The position numbers and the translations under genes are program-made. From Halobaculum marinum (GTDB lineage Archaea > Halobacteriota > Halobacteria > Halobacteriales > Haloferacaceae), in the NCBI RefSeq assembly GCF_029338555.1, contig NZ_CP119989.1, positions 868,001 through 932,000 of the forward strand: a stretch of DNA of 64,000 nt, read 5' to 3'. Below, one piece after another: positions 18,485 through 28,180 of this stretch (the stretch's first letter is position 1; each line of letters begins with the position of its first letter). The notes under the pieces are model-generated. The model made no database searches. It was given only the letters and a program-made list of their open reading frames with translations, and was not told the origin of the DNA.

Positions 18485-18937
18485 ATGAACGACTCGACCG
18501 GAGACCTGGACGCGTTGGTCGACAACGAGATGAGCGAGGCCGCCGTGGAGGCCACGCTCCGCGAGCACGGCACCGGCGTCCTCTCGATGGCGCGCGACGG
18601 CGAGGCGTACGCCATCCCGGTGTCGTTCGGCTACGACGGCGAGCGCTGCTACTTCGTGTTCGTCGGCTACCACGAGCCGAGTACGAAGGCGGCGTTCGCC
18701 GAGGCGACCGAACGCGCGACGCTCACGGTGTACGACGACACCAGTCGCGACGACTGGCACAGCGTCAACGTCCGCGGCCGCCTCGCCAAACTGGGCGACG
18801 ACGACTGGCCCGCCGCGCGCGAGGCCATCGGCGACAACGCCTGGTACCCCGCGCTGTTCCGCGGCGCCGACCCCCGCGGTCGGATCGACATGTGGGCGCT
18901 GGAGGTCGAAGAGAAGACCGGCTACCAGAGCGACTGA
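18485..18937 (+). CDS. Pyridoxamine-5'-phosphate-oxidase-fold (PPOX) family protein
   Basis: 150 residues, ATG 18485. Split-barrel flavin-binding fold: GVLSMARDGEAYAIPVSFGYDGERCYFVFVG is the typical first hairpin (about 29-60), followed by ATLTVYDD and WHSVNVRGRLAKL. The family binds FMN, F420 or haem. With F420 genes in this genome an F420-linked reductase is possible, but substrate and cofactor cannot be fixed from sequence. Own promoter; divergent from the UbiA-cyclase gene. Confidence 0.85.
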   Translation: MNDSTGDLDALVDNEMSEAAVEATLREHGTGVLSMARDGEAYAIPVSFGYDGERCYFVFVGYHEPSTKAAFAEATERATLTVYDDTSRDDWHSVNVRGRLAKLGDDDWPAAREAIGDNAWYPALFRGADPRGRIDMWALEVEEKTGYQSD

Positions 18938-19059
18938 ACGCGAACCGACGGCACCGTACCGGGGGACAGCGGACGCGACGGGACCTGAAGAATCGCAGGT
19001 TGTCGGCCAGAATCGTGTGTTTCGGGGTCGGGGCCTGCCGCCGACCCCGCGACGGTGGA

Positions 19060-21291
<2,232 letters not shown>

Positions 21292-21448
21292 TTAGGATTC
21301 GGTACCGCTGATCGCATCGTCGAGGACTGCGTCGTCGTCGCGTCCCGTGATGAGGGGCGTTCTGGGAGCTGGGTTGGTTTGGTACCAGCTGTCCAGTGAA
21401 TCGTTGTGGTGCGACTCAGATTGAGATTCGTCTCGAGAGGATAAGAAG

Positions 21449-21519
21449 TGGGACCGCCGAGATTCGAACTCAGGTCCTACGGACCCCATCCGCAGAGGAT
21501 ACCACTACCCTACGGTCCC
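21449..21519 (-). tRNA. tRNA-Pro (anticodon GGG)
   Basis: 71 nt without encoded CCA. Acceptor stem GGGACCG/CGGTCCC with discriminator A; D arm GGG...; anticodon stem TGCGG/CCGTA with loop ATGGGGT, giving anticodon GGG after the invariant T33; variable loop of 4 nt; T arm CTGAG-TTCGAAT-CTCGG. No intron in the anticodon loop. It reads proline codons CCC and CCU. It lies between katG and the AstE-like gene, all on the minus strand. Confidence 0.95.
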
Positions 21520-21603
21520 GCATCAGCGAAGAGACGAGCCCCAAGGTTAAGCCCTTCGTTTCACAGACCCCCTCCGTCGTGCGATCACACGACACGGCGG
21601 CGC

Positions 21604-22704
21604 TCACTCGTCGTCCGGATCGCGCGGTACCACGAGGTCGCCGTCGTCGCGGACGGCCATGCTCGCGACCGCCTTCCCCTCGTACGTCGCCAGCCCCTCC
21701 GCCCGGCCGATCACGTAGCCGTCGTGCTCGCTCTCGACCGTCGCGACCACCTCGCCGTGGGGCGTCACGACGTCGGCGACCGCGTCGCCCTCCTCGACGG
21801 CGTCCCCGACGGCGAGGCGGTGGCGCACCAACCCGGCCGTCTCGACGCGCGGGCCGACGAACCGCCGGACGGGGTAGTCGACAGGGGCGTCCGGGACCCC
21901 CTCGCCAGCGGCACCGACACCCGCGGGTACCGCGTCCAGCAGGCCGAACTCGACGGCGACGGCGCAGATGCCCGCGACGCCTGCCGCGCGGGCGTCCTCC
22001 TCGACCACGCTGTGGCCGCCCAACTCCGCCGTGATCGCGGGGATTCCGGCGGTGTTGAGCGCCGCGCCGGCGGTCGAGCGCTGGAGCGCCTGCTCGACGT
22101 ACTCCTCGGCGGGGTACTCCGTGAGCACCGGGAGTCCCAATGCGCTCGCGAGGCGGTCGAGGTCCTCGGCGAGCGCCTCGGCCTCTTCTTCGGTGCGCTC
22201 CTCGCCGTACAGCACGCGGTCGCGGATGGTGAACGGCATCGAGCCAACCTGCGCGGTGTGGCAGTCGACGAGCAGGTCCGCCGAGTCAGACAGTGCTTCG
22301 AACAGGCGAGTGTCGATCCGCTCTTGCGTCTCGGGCGGGCGCGAGCGGTCGCGCTCGGTGTCCGGGAAGTAGCGGTTCGGGTCGTCGCCGCCGTAGTAGG
22401 AGGTGCGCTCGTTGCGCCGGAGGCCGGCGGGGTTGACGACGGGCGCGACGACGACGGCGCCGGCGAGGTCGTCCACGACCGGCGCCAGCGTCGCCGCCGC
22501 GTCCTGCGCGACGGCGACGCCGGTCGCCTCGTCGCCGTGGACGCCGCCGGTCACCCACAGCACCGGGCCGTCGGCGGCGCCGTTCACCACGGTCACGGGG
22601 AGTCGCTCGCTCCCGCCAGTGGGGAGCGGCGTCGCGTCGATCCAACCGTCGTCGCGCTCGCCGGGGTCGGCGCTGGCCGTGCCGACCGCGAGTGTGTCGT
22701 CCAT
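21604..22704 (-). CDS. Succinylglutamate desuccinylase/aspartoacylase-family zinc deacylase
   Basis: 366 residues, ATG 22704. The carboxypeptidase-like zinc site is seen as GGVHGDEATG (His and Glu ligands) and DCHTA (third His). NPAGLRRNERTSYYGGDDPNRYFP is the Asn-Arg substrate-binding region of the family. The C-terminal ~100 residues form a biotinyl/lipoyl-like beta module (GDAVEEGDAVADVVTPHGEVV) seen in many members. Probably cleaves an N-acyl or ester bond of a small molecule; substrate not determined. Confidence 0.88.
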   Translation of the reverse strand: MDDTLAVGTASADPGERDDGWIDATPLPTGGSERLPVTVVNGAADGPVLWVTGGVHGDEATGVAVAQDAAATLAPVVDDLAGAVVVAPVVNPAGLRRNERTSYYGGDDPNRYFPDTERDRSRPPETQERIDTRLFEALSDSADLLVDCHTAQVGSMPFTIRDRVLYGEERTEEEAEALAEDLDRLASALGLPVLTEYPAEEYVEQALQRSTAGAALNTAGIPAITAELGGHSVVEEDARAAGVAGICAVAVEFGLLDAVPAGVGAAGEGVPDAPVDYPVRRFVGPRVETAGLVRHRLAVGDAVEEGDAVADVVTPHGEVVATVESEHDGYVIGRAEGLATYEGKAVASMAVRDDGDLVVPRDPDDE

Positions 22705-22764
22705 GCCGGCGACTGGGGGTCCCCGGCGAAAAAGCCCCGACAGCCGGCAGTCGGCGTCGGCTTT

Positions 22765-23406
22765 ATGTTCGAATCACAACCAGACAGGAGCGTGTTACGT
22801 GCCCTCACCGACCCGGACGGCTTCTTCGCCGAACGTCGCGACGACCCCGCGTTCCTCGCACCGATGTTGGTCGTGCTCGCCGCGGGGGTCGTCGGCGTCG
22901 TCGGATCGATCCCCGTGTTGCGTGCGACGCTCTCGGCGCTCCCACCGGAAGCCAGCGGCCTCGCGAGCGTCTTCGTGGTCGTCGGAGCCGTCGGCGGCCT
23001 GGTCGGTCCGCTCGTCGTGTGGGTGGTGGCAGCCGGCGTGTTCCACGTCCTCTCGATCCCGTTCGACGGCGAGGGGCCGTTCTCGCGGACGCTGAAAATC
23101 GTCGGCTGGGGGTTCGTCCCCTCCATCGTCGCCGGGGTTGTCACCGCCGTCGTCAACTACCGGGTGTACTCGGCCGTGCAGTTTCCAGACGACCCACAGC
23201 AGATCCAGCAGTTCGTCGAGTCGATCCAGAGTCGCCCGGAACTACTCGTCGCCGGCGCCGTCGGCGTCCTCCTGACCGTCTACCAGGGGTTCATCTGGGT
23301 GTACGCGGTGAGGCACGCTCGTCGGGTCGACCTCCGGAGCGCCACCGTCGTCGTCGGCGTCCCGACCGCGCTGCTGGTGGTGTGGCAACTGTACAACCTG
23401 CTGTAG
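22765..23406 (+). CDS. Yip1-family-like integral membrane protein
   Basis: 213 residues from ATG 22765 (TTTATG context). N-terminal soluble stretch QPDRSVLRALTDPDGFFAERRDDP, then five predicted membrane segments. The order (short cytosolic region containing P-x-x-F-F, then FSRTLKIVGWGFVPSIV) matches haloarchaeal YIP1-domain proteins. Function in archaea not established. Convergent with truB. Confidence 0.8.
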   Translation: MFESQPDRSVLRALTDPDGFFAERRDDPAFLAPMLVVLAAGVVGVVGSIPVLRATLSALPPEASGLASVFVVVGAVGGLVGPLVVWVVAAGVFHVLSIPFDGEGPFSRTLKIVGWGFVPSIVAGVVTAVVNYRVYSAVQFPDDPQQIQQFVESIQSRPELLVAGAVGVLLTVYQGFIWVYAVRHARRVDLRSATVVVGVPTALLVVWQLYNLL

Positions 23407-23451
23407 TCCCGGTGTCTCGCGCGGTGGTGGGCGCGCGGAAGGCGCTCGCCT

Positions 23452-24351
23452 TCAGACCAGCACGCGCTCCAACTCGACCACCTCGCCAGCCTCCGCCGCC
23501 GGGTCGCCTCGTCGGCGACCCAGACAGACTGCGGCCCCGTTGGGTGTGTAGCAGGCGAGCAGGTCGCCCTCGTCGGGCGTACCCGCACCGACCTCACCGA
23601 CCGCGAGTACGCCCGGCGCGTACACGGGTGCGCCCTCGGCGACCTCGCGAGCGGCGGAGTCGGCGATGGTCAGCGACGGGAGGCCGGTCATCGCGTCCTC
23701 GGCGGGGCGGAGCACCTCGCGCAGCAGCGACTCGTCCGGTTCGCCGTCAGGTGTGTCTCGGCCGTCGGCGAACGCGATGCCGTCGGCGAGGTCGTGCAGC
23801 GTGTGGAGGTCGCGGTCGTCGAACGGGTCGGTCGCGGTGCGGCGGAGGTGGCCCATGTGGCCGCCCGTCCCGAGCGCGAGGCCGATGTCGTGACACAGTT
23901 TCCGGACGTACGTTCCCGACTCACAGCGAATCCGGAGGAGCACCTGCCGGTCGGTCCGGTCGAGCACGTCGAGGTCGTACACCTCGCGCGTCCGGAGTTT
24001 CCGTTTGACGGCGGACTTGCGGGGCGGCTTCTGGTACAACTCCCCCTCGAACTCGGCGACGACGCGGTCGAGGTCCGTCGGGGCGGTGCCGTGGAGTTCG
24101 AGCACGGCGACGTACTCTTTGGCGCCCTCCAGAAACACCTGCGCCATCCGCGTGGCGTCGCCGGTGAGCGTGGGCAGACAGCCCGTCACCTTCGGGTCGA
24201 GCGTCCCCGAGTGGGCCGCGCGGTCGACGCCGAGGAGGTCGCGCACCCACGCGGCGACCTGGTGGGCGGAGGGGCCGGCGGGCTTGTCGAGGTTGACGAC
24301 GCCGAACGCGGCCAACTCCGCGACAGACCGATCCTCGGGTGCCGGGCGCAT
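23452..24351 (-). CDS. truB: Cbf5/TruB-type RNA-guided pseudouridine synthase
   Basis: 299 residues, ATG 24351. Pseudouridylates tRNA and, in H/ACA ribonucleoproteins with Nop10, Gar1 and L7Ae, rRNA. NLDKPAGPSAHQV and HSGTLDPKVTGCLP (catalytic Asp) are the TruB motifs; RCESGTYVRKLCHDIG is motif III. A PUA domain occupies about residues 215-299 (APVYAPGVLAVGEV...DLLACYTPNG). Five bases downstream of cmk, with which it forms the usual archaeal pair. Confidence 0.95.
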   Translation of the reverse strand: MRPAPEDRSVAELAAFGVVNLDKPAGPSAHQVAAWVRDLLGVDRAAHSGTLDPKVTGCLPTLTGDATRMAQVFLEGAKEYVAVLELHGTAPTDLDRVVAEFEGELYQKPPRKSAVKRKLRTREVYDLDVLDRTDRQVLLRIRCESGTYVRKLCHDIGLALGTGGHMGHLRRTATDPFDDRDLHTLHDLADGIAFADGRDTPDGEPDESLLREVLRPAEDAMTGLPSLTIADSAAREVAEGAPVYAPGVLAVGEVGAGTPDEGDLLACYTPNGAAVCLGRRRGDPAAEAGEVVELERVLV

Positions 24352-24356
24352 GAGAC

Positions 24357-24935
24357 TCAGAAGTCGTAGTCGACGCCCTCGACCGGCGCCTTCCCCTCGT
24401 CGGTGTCGGGGTCGTAGGAGTCGACGGCGGTCGTGAGCATGCCGAGGACGCCCTCGGGCGACCAGCGCGCGGTGTTGTACGAGAGGTCGTAGATGCTGAG
24501 GTCGTCGATGTCGATGTTGTAGTACTCGCGGTAGCGCTTCGCCTCGCTCGACTCGCGGCGGCGCGTCTCCTCGATCACCTGCTCCAGCGGCTTCTCCTCG
24601 CGGTCGACGATGCGCTCACAGCGGACCTCCAGCGGCGCGTCCAGCCAGATCCGCAGATCCGCGTGGTCGGCGGCGAGCCACCCGGCGAGGCGCGACTCCA
24701 GCAGCACGTCGTCGCGCTCGACGGCGATGTCGCGCAGGCGACGGTCGAGGTCGCGGTCGATCTGGTCTTCTTCCTCGGCGAGTTCGTTGAACTCGACCGG
24801 CGTCATCCCGCGCTCGGCGGCCAGTTCGCGGAAGATGTCACCGCCGGAGACGTGTTCGAGGTCGAACGCCTCCGCGAGCGCGGCGGCGGTGGTGCTCTTC
24901 CCGCTGCCCGGCGGGCCGGAGACCGTTAGCAACAT
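24357..24935 (-). CDS. cmk: Cytidylate kinase, archaeal type
   Basis: Phosphorylates CMP/dCMP with ATP. 192 residues, ATG 24935. P-loop GPPGSGKSTTA at residues 7-17; VSGGDIFRE is the NMP-binding start; LLESRLAGWLA and RRRESSEAKRYREYYNIDI (lid and base region) match archaeal Cmk. The stop lies 5 bp before truB. In many archaea this pair belongs to the secY-adk cluster, but those genes are not upstream here. Confidence 0.95.
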   Translation of the reverse strand: MLLTVSGPPGSGKSTTAAALAEAFDLEHVSGGDIFRELAAERGMTPVEFNELAEEEDQIDRDLDRRLRDIAVERDDVLLESRLAGWLAADHADLRIWLDAPLEVRCERIVDREEKPLEQVIEETRRRESSEAKRYREYYNIDIDDLSIYDLSYNTARWSPEGVLGMLTTAVDSYDPDTDEGKAPVEGVDYDF

Positions 24936-25013
24936 ATCCCTTCTGGGCCGCTCGCGCTCAAAAAGGCGTCCATGTTCGCGCCGGTGTGTGGGGCGCTCGC
25001 GTGGCTCGCCCCG

Positions 25014-25841
25014 TCACTCCGCGCCGGCGGACGCGCCCGCAGCCAGTCGGTCGGCGATCAGTTCGAGGGTGACGGGCTCTGCAGTCTCGCGGGCGTCGTC
25101 GTACTGTTCGTGCGCCCACCGCACCGCCTCTGGCGTGTCGTTGATCGCGACGCCGCCGACGCCGGTGTCCGTGTACACGAGCAGGCCCGCCTCGCTTGGC
25201 CGGTCGTCGTGGTCGGCGACCCACAGCCCGAAGCGCGCGTCTATCGGTCCGACGAAGAACTCGAACTCTCCCTCGCGGATCTGCTCGCGCAGGCGCTCGG
25301 GGCGGCTCTCGACCAGGTGGTCGAAGACGGCCGGGGTGAGCACCATCTTCGGCACCGCGCCGCCGGTCCTCGCTTCGGTGTCGAAGGTGTCGATGTGGCC
25401 ACCGAGCACGACGGGCGCCAGCCCGTGGACCCGAGTCGCGTTCCGCACCGACTCGAACAGGCGGTCGACCACCCCGTCCGGCACGCTGGGGTCGGGCTGA
25501 CTCACCGTCGCGCCGGCGAGGAACCGCCCGTCGACGGGGGTGTCCGCCGGGAGCGACTCGAACAGCGCCTCCGCCTCGTGGAGGCCGGCGAGTTCTGCGT
25601 GGTAGCGGTCGGCCGACTCCAGCGCCTTCGCCCCGACGACCGTCGCTTGGAATCCGCCGTCGACACGCTCTGCGAGCCCCTCGTCGACCAGTTCCCGAAT
25701 GCCACGGTCGAGCGTCGTCCGTGGGACTCCGAGCGACTCCACGAGCGTCCGCTTGCGAACCGGCCCCTCACACAGCGCCGCCAACACGTCGCGGCGCTTT
25801 CGCAGAACCCCCGCCGTCTCGGATGTGTCGCCGGCGCTCAT
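25014..25841 (-). CDS. HTH regulator with FilR1-type (DUF1724) sensor domain
   Basis: 275 residues from ATG 25841. N-terminal winged helix (about 10-70: VLAALCEGPVRKRTLVESLGVPRTTLDRGIREL, wing GLAERVDGGFQAT). Then a domain of about 150 residues typical of the archaeal regulators named after methanogenic FilR1 (MVLTPAVFDHLVESRPERLREQIREGE; FGLWVADHDDRPSEAGLLVYTDTGVGGVAIND). An earlier ATG extends the frame to 26132 but gives only low-complexity residues. The start codon is embedded in a palindrome (25841-25855), which suggests autoregulation. Confidence 0.88.
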   Translation of the reverse strand: MSAGDTSETAGVLRKRRDVLAALCEGPVRKRTLVESLGVPRTTLDRGIRELVDEGLAERVDGGFQATVVGAKALESADRYHAELAGLHEAEALFESLPADTPVDGRFLAGATVSQPDPSVPDGVVDRLFESVRNATRVHGLAPVVLGGHIDTFDTEARTGGAVPKMVLTPAVFDHLVESRPERLREQIREGEFEFFVGPIDARFGLWVADHDDRPSEAGLLVYTDTGVGGVAINDTPEAVRWAHEQYDDARETAEPVTLELIADRLAAGASAGAE

Positions 25842-25855
25842 CTGTCCGGGACAGA
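25841..25855 (-). promoter_or_regulatory. Palindrome joined to the start codon of the FilR1-type regulator
   Basis: TCTGTCC-G-GGACAGA on the plus strand: seven-base arms around one base. On the coding strand the last A of the palindrome is the A of the ATG at 25841, so a bound repressor or an RNA hairpin would block initiation. Confidence 0.5.
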
Positions 25856-26204
25856 CGCACGGCGAACAGTTGTGTGTTCCGCTTGATGGGACATTTCCCG
25901 ATCCGTGGGGTGGTGTCCGGCCGGTGAAGTAATGTTGACGACGACAATACGTCAAATCGCCCCCAAGCGTCGGTCTCCGACTGCACGGCCCTCCAATCCG
26001 CTCCCCGCCCGTCCCCTCGGGCGGGGACCCGCCGCCGACCGCCTCGTCTCCCGCTGACCGCCCCCGTCGCCGCTTCACCCTCGCGACGCAACTCGCACTC
26101 GGCCCGACCCGACCCCTCGGGGACCGGCCCACTCGTTCGCTCCGGTCGCTGCTCGTATCGGCGACCGCGGCGACCGTGCTCCGAACGCGTCGGACAGCCC
26201 TCGA
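25842..26204. other. Intergenic stretch with inverted repeats, no gene seen
   Basis: 363 bp between the regulator and moaB. Besides the start-codon palindrome it holds TTGACG...CGTCAA (six-base arms, nine-base spacer, near 25933-25953) in an AT-rich patch that probably carries the regulator's promoter. It also has a GC-rich hairpin CCCCGCCCG-loop-CGGGCGGGG near 26001-26024. The remaining open frames are Arg/Pro-rich and unlike their neighbours, so I call no gene. Confidence 0.4.
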
Positions 26205-26801
26205 TCACTCCCGTCTCGCCAGCCCAGCGAGGTGACCCGCCTCCTCGACGATGATCGCCTCGCTCCCGAGTCTGGCGGCGTTCTCGCTCCCCGGGAGACA
26301 GAACACGGGCACCCCGTCGGCGACGCCGGCGGTCGCGCGCGTCCCGACGACCATCGTTCCGATCTCCTCGCGACTCAGCGACCGAAACAGTTCCCCGAAG
26401 CCGGGCAACTCCTTGTCGAACAGCGGCGTCACCGCCTCCACGGTCACGTCGTCGGGGGTCACGCCCGTGCCGCCCGTGGTGACGACGCAGTCGACGTCGT
26501 CGCGGTCGATCAGTCGATCCACGGTCTCTTGCACGCCGTCGAAGTCGTCCGCGATGATTTCGCGAACCACCGCCTCGTCACCCGCGTCGGCGACCGCGGC
26601 CTCGATGGCGTCGCCCGCGGGGTCGTCCTCGTGACTCCGCGAGGTGGAGACGGTCACGACGGCGTAGCCGAGCGCGTCGAGGTCGTGTGCGTGGTGGTCG
26701 TCGTCTGCGTGGCTGTGTCCGTCGCCGTGGTCGTGGCTGTGTCCGTCGCCGTCGTCGTGTCCGTGGTGGTGCTCGTCGCCGTGGTCGTGGTCGTCACTCA
26801 T
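26205..26801 (-). CDS. moaB: MoaB/MogA-type molybdopterin protein with His-rich N-terminus
   Basis: 198 residues, ATG 26801. Adenylates molybdopterin in molybdenum/tungsten cofactor synthesis. Residues 1-40 are a metal-binding-like tract with 14 His among Asp and Gly. The MPT-binding fold follows from residue 44: [22 protein letters not shown] and [13 protein letters not shown] are the conserved motifs, with [12 protein letters not shown] near the end. Family members are about 160-170 residues, so the extra length is the His tract. Partners moeA1/moeA2 are 7 kb away. Confidence 0.93.
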   Translation of the reverse strand: MSDDHDHGDEHHHGHDDGDGHSHDHGDGHSHADDDHHAHDLDALGYAVVTVSTSRSHEDDPAGDAIEAAVADAGDEAVVREIIADDFDGVQETVDRLIDRDDVDCVVTTGGTGVTPDDVTVEAVTPLFDKELPGFGELFRSLSREEIGTMVVGTRATAGVADGVPVFCLPGSENAARLGSEAIIVEEAGHLAGLARRE

Positions 26802-26827
26802 GGGCGGTCGTTCCCACGCCGGGCGCT

Positions 26828-27304
26828 TCAAGCCCGCGTCCGCAGCGACTCGCGGACGCCGTCGACGCCGAGGCGGATCGCGACTACGAGTCCGCCCACC
26901 GCGAGCGCGACCACGCCACCGACGAGGAGACCGACGCCGAGCACCCACACGACGACGGCGGGCCGCCCCTGGAGGAGCATCGCGAGGCCGACAACCAGCG
27001 ACAGCCCCGTCAGCGACGAGGCGGCCCCGCCGGCGACCAGCCGGTACCGACACGAGCGGTCCGCCAGCGGTCCGAGTCGGAGGCGCCCCTCGCCGACGGG
27101 GAGCCCGTAGCCGACGGCCGTGACGATGCCGGCGACGGCGGTCCCGATCAGCGCGAAGGCGAACGCAAAGCCCACGGGGACGCCGTCGCCCGTCTCCGGG
27201 GGCGGTGGCAACTGGATGACGAACGCGGCGACGGCGACGTGGCCGGCGAGGCCGACCGCGAGGACGAGCGACCGGAGGGCGGCGAGGAGGCGGGGACGGT
27301 TCAC
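26828..27304 (-). CDS. Four-helix membrane protein, unknown
   Basis: 158 residues if the GTG at 27304 (VNRPRLLAALRSL) is used; an upstream in-frame start at 27412 would overlap the XRE regulator gene and adds only polar residues. Four hydrophobic segments (about 10-30, 45-65, 90-115, 122-145). It is 26 bp upstream of moaB on the same strand and may be cotranscribed with it. No family recognised. Confidence 0.6.
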   Translation of the reverse strand: MNRPRLLAALRSLVLAVGLAGHVAVAAFVIQLPPPPETGDGVPVGFAFAFALIGTAVAGIVTAVGYGLPVGEGRLRLGPLADRSCRYRLVAGGAASSLTGLSLVVGLAMLLQGRPAVVVWVLGVGLLVGGVVALAVGGLVVAIRLGVDGVRESLRTRA

Positions 27305-27366
27305 ACCGGACGTGTCGGACGAACGATAATGGGTGTTGGGGGACGGAGCGTCAGTGGGACCGTGGC

Positions 27367-27570
27367 TCACTCCTCGTCGAGGTCCGGGTGGAACAGCTCC
27401 TCGATCCGGCACTCGAAGAAGTCGGCGAGCCGGAACGCCAACTCTAGCGACGGGTCGTACCGACCGCGCTCGATGCTGTTGATCGTCTGGCGGGTGACGC
27501 CGACCTCGTCGGCGAGTCCCGCCTGACTCAGGCCGCGCTCCTCGCGGCGGGCGCGCACGTCGTTGTTCAT
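27367..27570 (-). CDS. XRE-family helix-turn-helix regulator (Cro/CI-like)
   Basis: 67 residues, essentially one HTH domain: RARREERGLSQAGLADEVGVTRQTINSIERGRYDPSL is the textbook Cro/CI helix 2-3 and recognition helix, ending in ECRIEELFHPD. The ATG at 27570 overlaps the stop of the upstream membrane-protein gene (ATGA). Such small regulators paired with a membrane protein are common in haloarchaea and are often autoregulated. Two tandem palindromes lie in front of the operon. Confidence 0.93.
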   Translation of the reverse strand: MNNDVRARREERGLSQAGLADEVGVTRQTINSIERGRYDPSLELAFRLADFFECRIEELFHPDLDEE

Positions 27571-27977
27571 CCGGCGAACTTGACGTACCCGAGCGCCAGC
27601 GCGAACACGACGAACAGCGCGACGTAGCCGTACAGGACGCCCGCGACGACCGGCGGCGCGTCGTAGACGCCGAGCGCGCTCAACGCCCGGGTGCCCGAGG
27701 CCCCAAGGATGAGGACGACCCCGGCGACGGACAGCGTGATCGTGCTCGCGCGCCGTTCGAGCTCCGTGTCGCGCTCGTCGAACAGCGTCACCGGGCTGAG
27801 TCGCCAGACGGCGACGAACGCGAGCACCCCGAGCAGGTACGTCGCCTCGGCCGCGACGGGATACGAGAGCAGGCGCAACACGACGTTGGCGACGACCGCG
27901 ACCGCGACCGAGCCGTACAGCAGTCGCTTGTATCGGCGGCGTCGCGCCACCGTCGGCGCGGCGACGGCCTCCGTCAT
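27567..27977 (-). CDS. Membrane protein (DUF2178-like) preceding the XRE regulator
   Basis: 136 residues from ATG 27977. Four hydrophobic segments (about 18-35, 41-60, 81-102, 110-132) with DERDTELERRASTIT between segments 2 and 3, a hallmark of the DUF2178-like proteins that accompany small XRE regulators. An alternative start at 28091 would put coding sequence through the palindromes, so I reject it. First gene of a two-gene operon. Function unknown; a membrane signal controlling the regulator is a possibility. Confidence 0.8.
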   Translation of the reverse strand: MTEAVAAPTVARRRRYKRLLYGSVAVAVVANVVLRLLSYPVAAEATYLLGVLAFVAVWRLSPVTLFDERDTELERRASTITLSVAGVVLILGASGTRALSALGVYDAPPVVAGVLYGYVALFVVFALALGYVKFAG

Positions 27978-28053
27978 CGGCGGGCCCTCACGACGGCGGG
28001 GACGAGGCGGTTCGAGACGAGCGGGGTCGGGTCGGAGTGGATGGTGGACATGG

Positions 28054-28088
28054 TGTAAAGCTCGCTTTACAGTAAAGGAGACTTTACA
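28054..28088 (-). promoter_or_regulatory. Tandem operators in front of the XRE operon
   Basis: Two palindromes share one base: TGTAAAGC-TC-GCTTTACA (28054-28071) and AGTAAAGGAGACTTTACA (28071-28088, inner GTAAAG...CTTTAC). They lie just downstream of a minus-strand TATA-like TATAAG (about 28094-28099), about where transcription should start. The XRE protein encoded by the operon is the obvious candidate to bind them. Confidence 0.65.
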
Positions 28089-28180
28089 CATCGACTTATA
28101 GCTATCGGTGAGCCATCCGACACGTTCGGATCGCCGTGGGGGAAGGGTTTACTCCCCCCGCGTGGCACGTGCCATCACGC

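Noticed and set aside
21292-21489. 65-residue frame beginning inside tRNA-Pro
   Set aside because: The first residues are translation of the tRNA itself; the rest shows no family and no ribosome-binding context.
27978-28091. Longer start for the DUF2178-like membrane protein
   Set aside because: It would place coding sequence through the two operators and add residues unlike the family.
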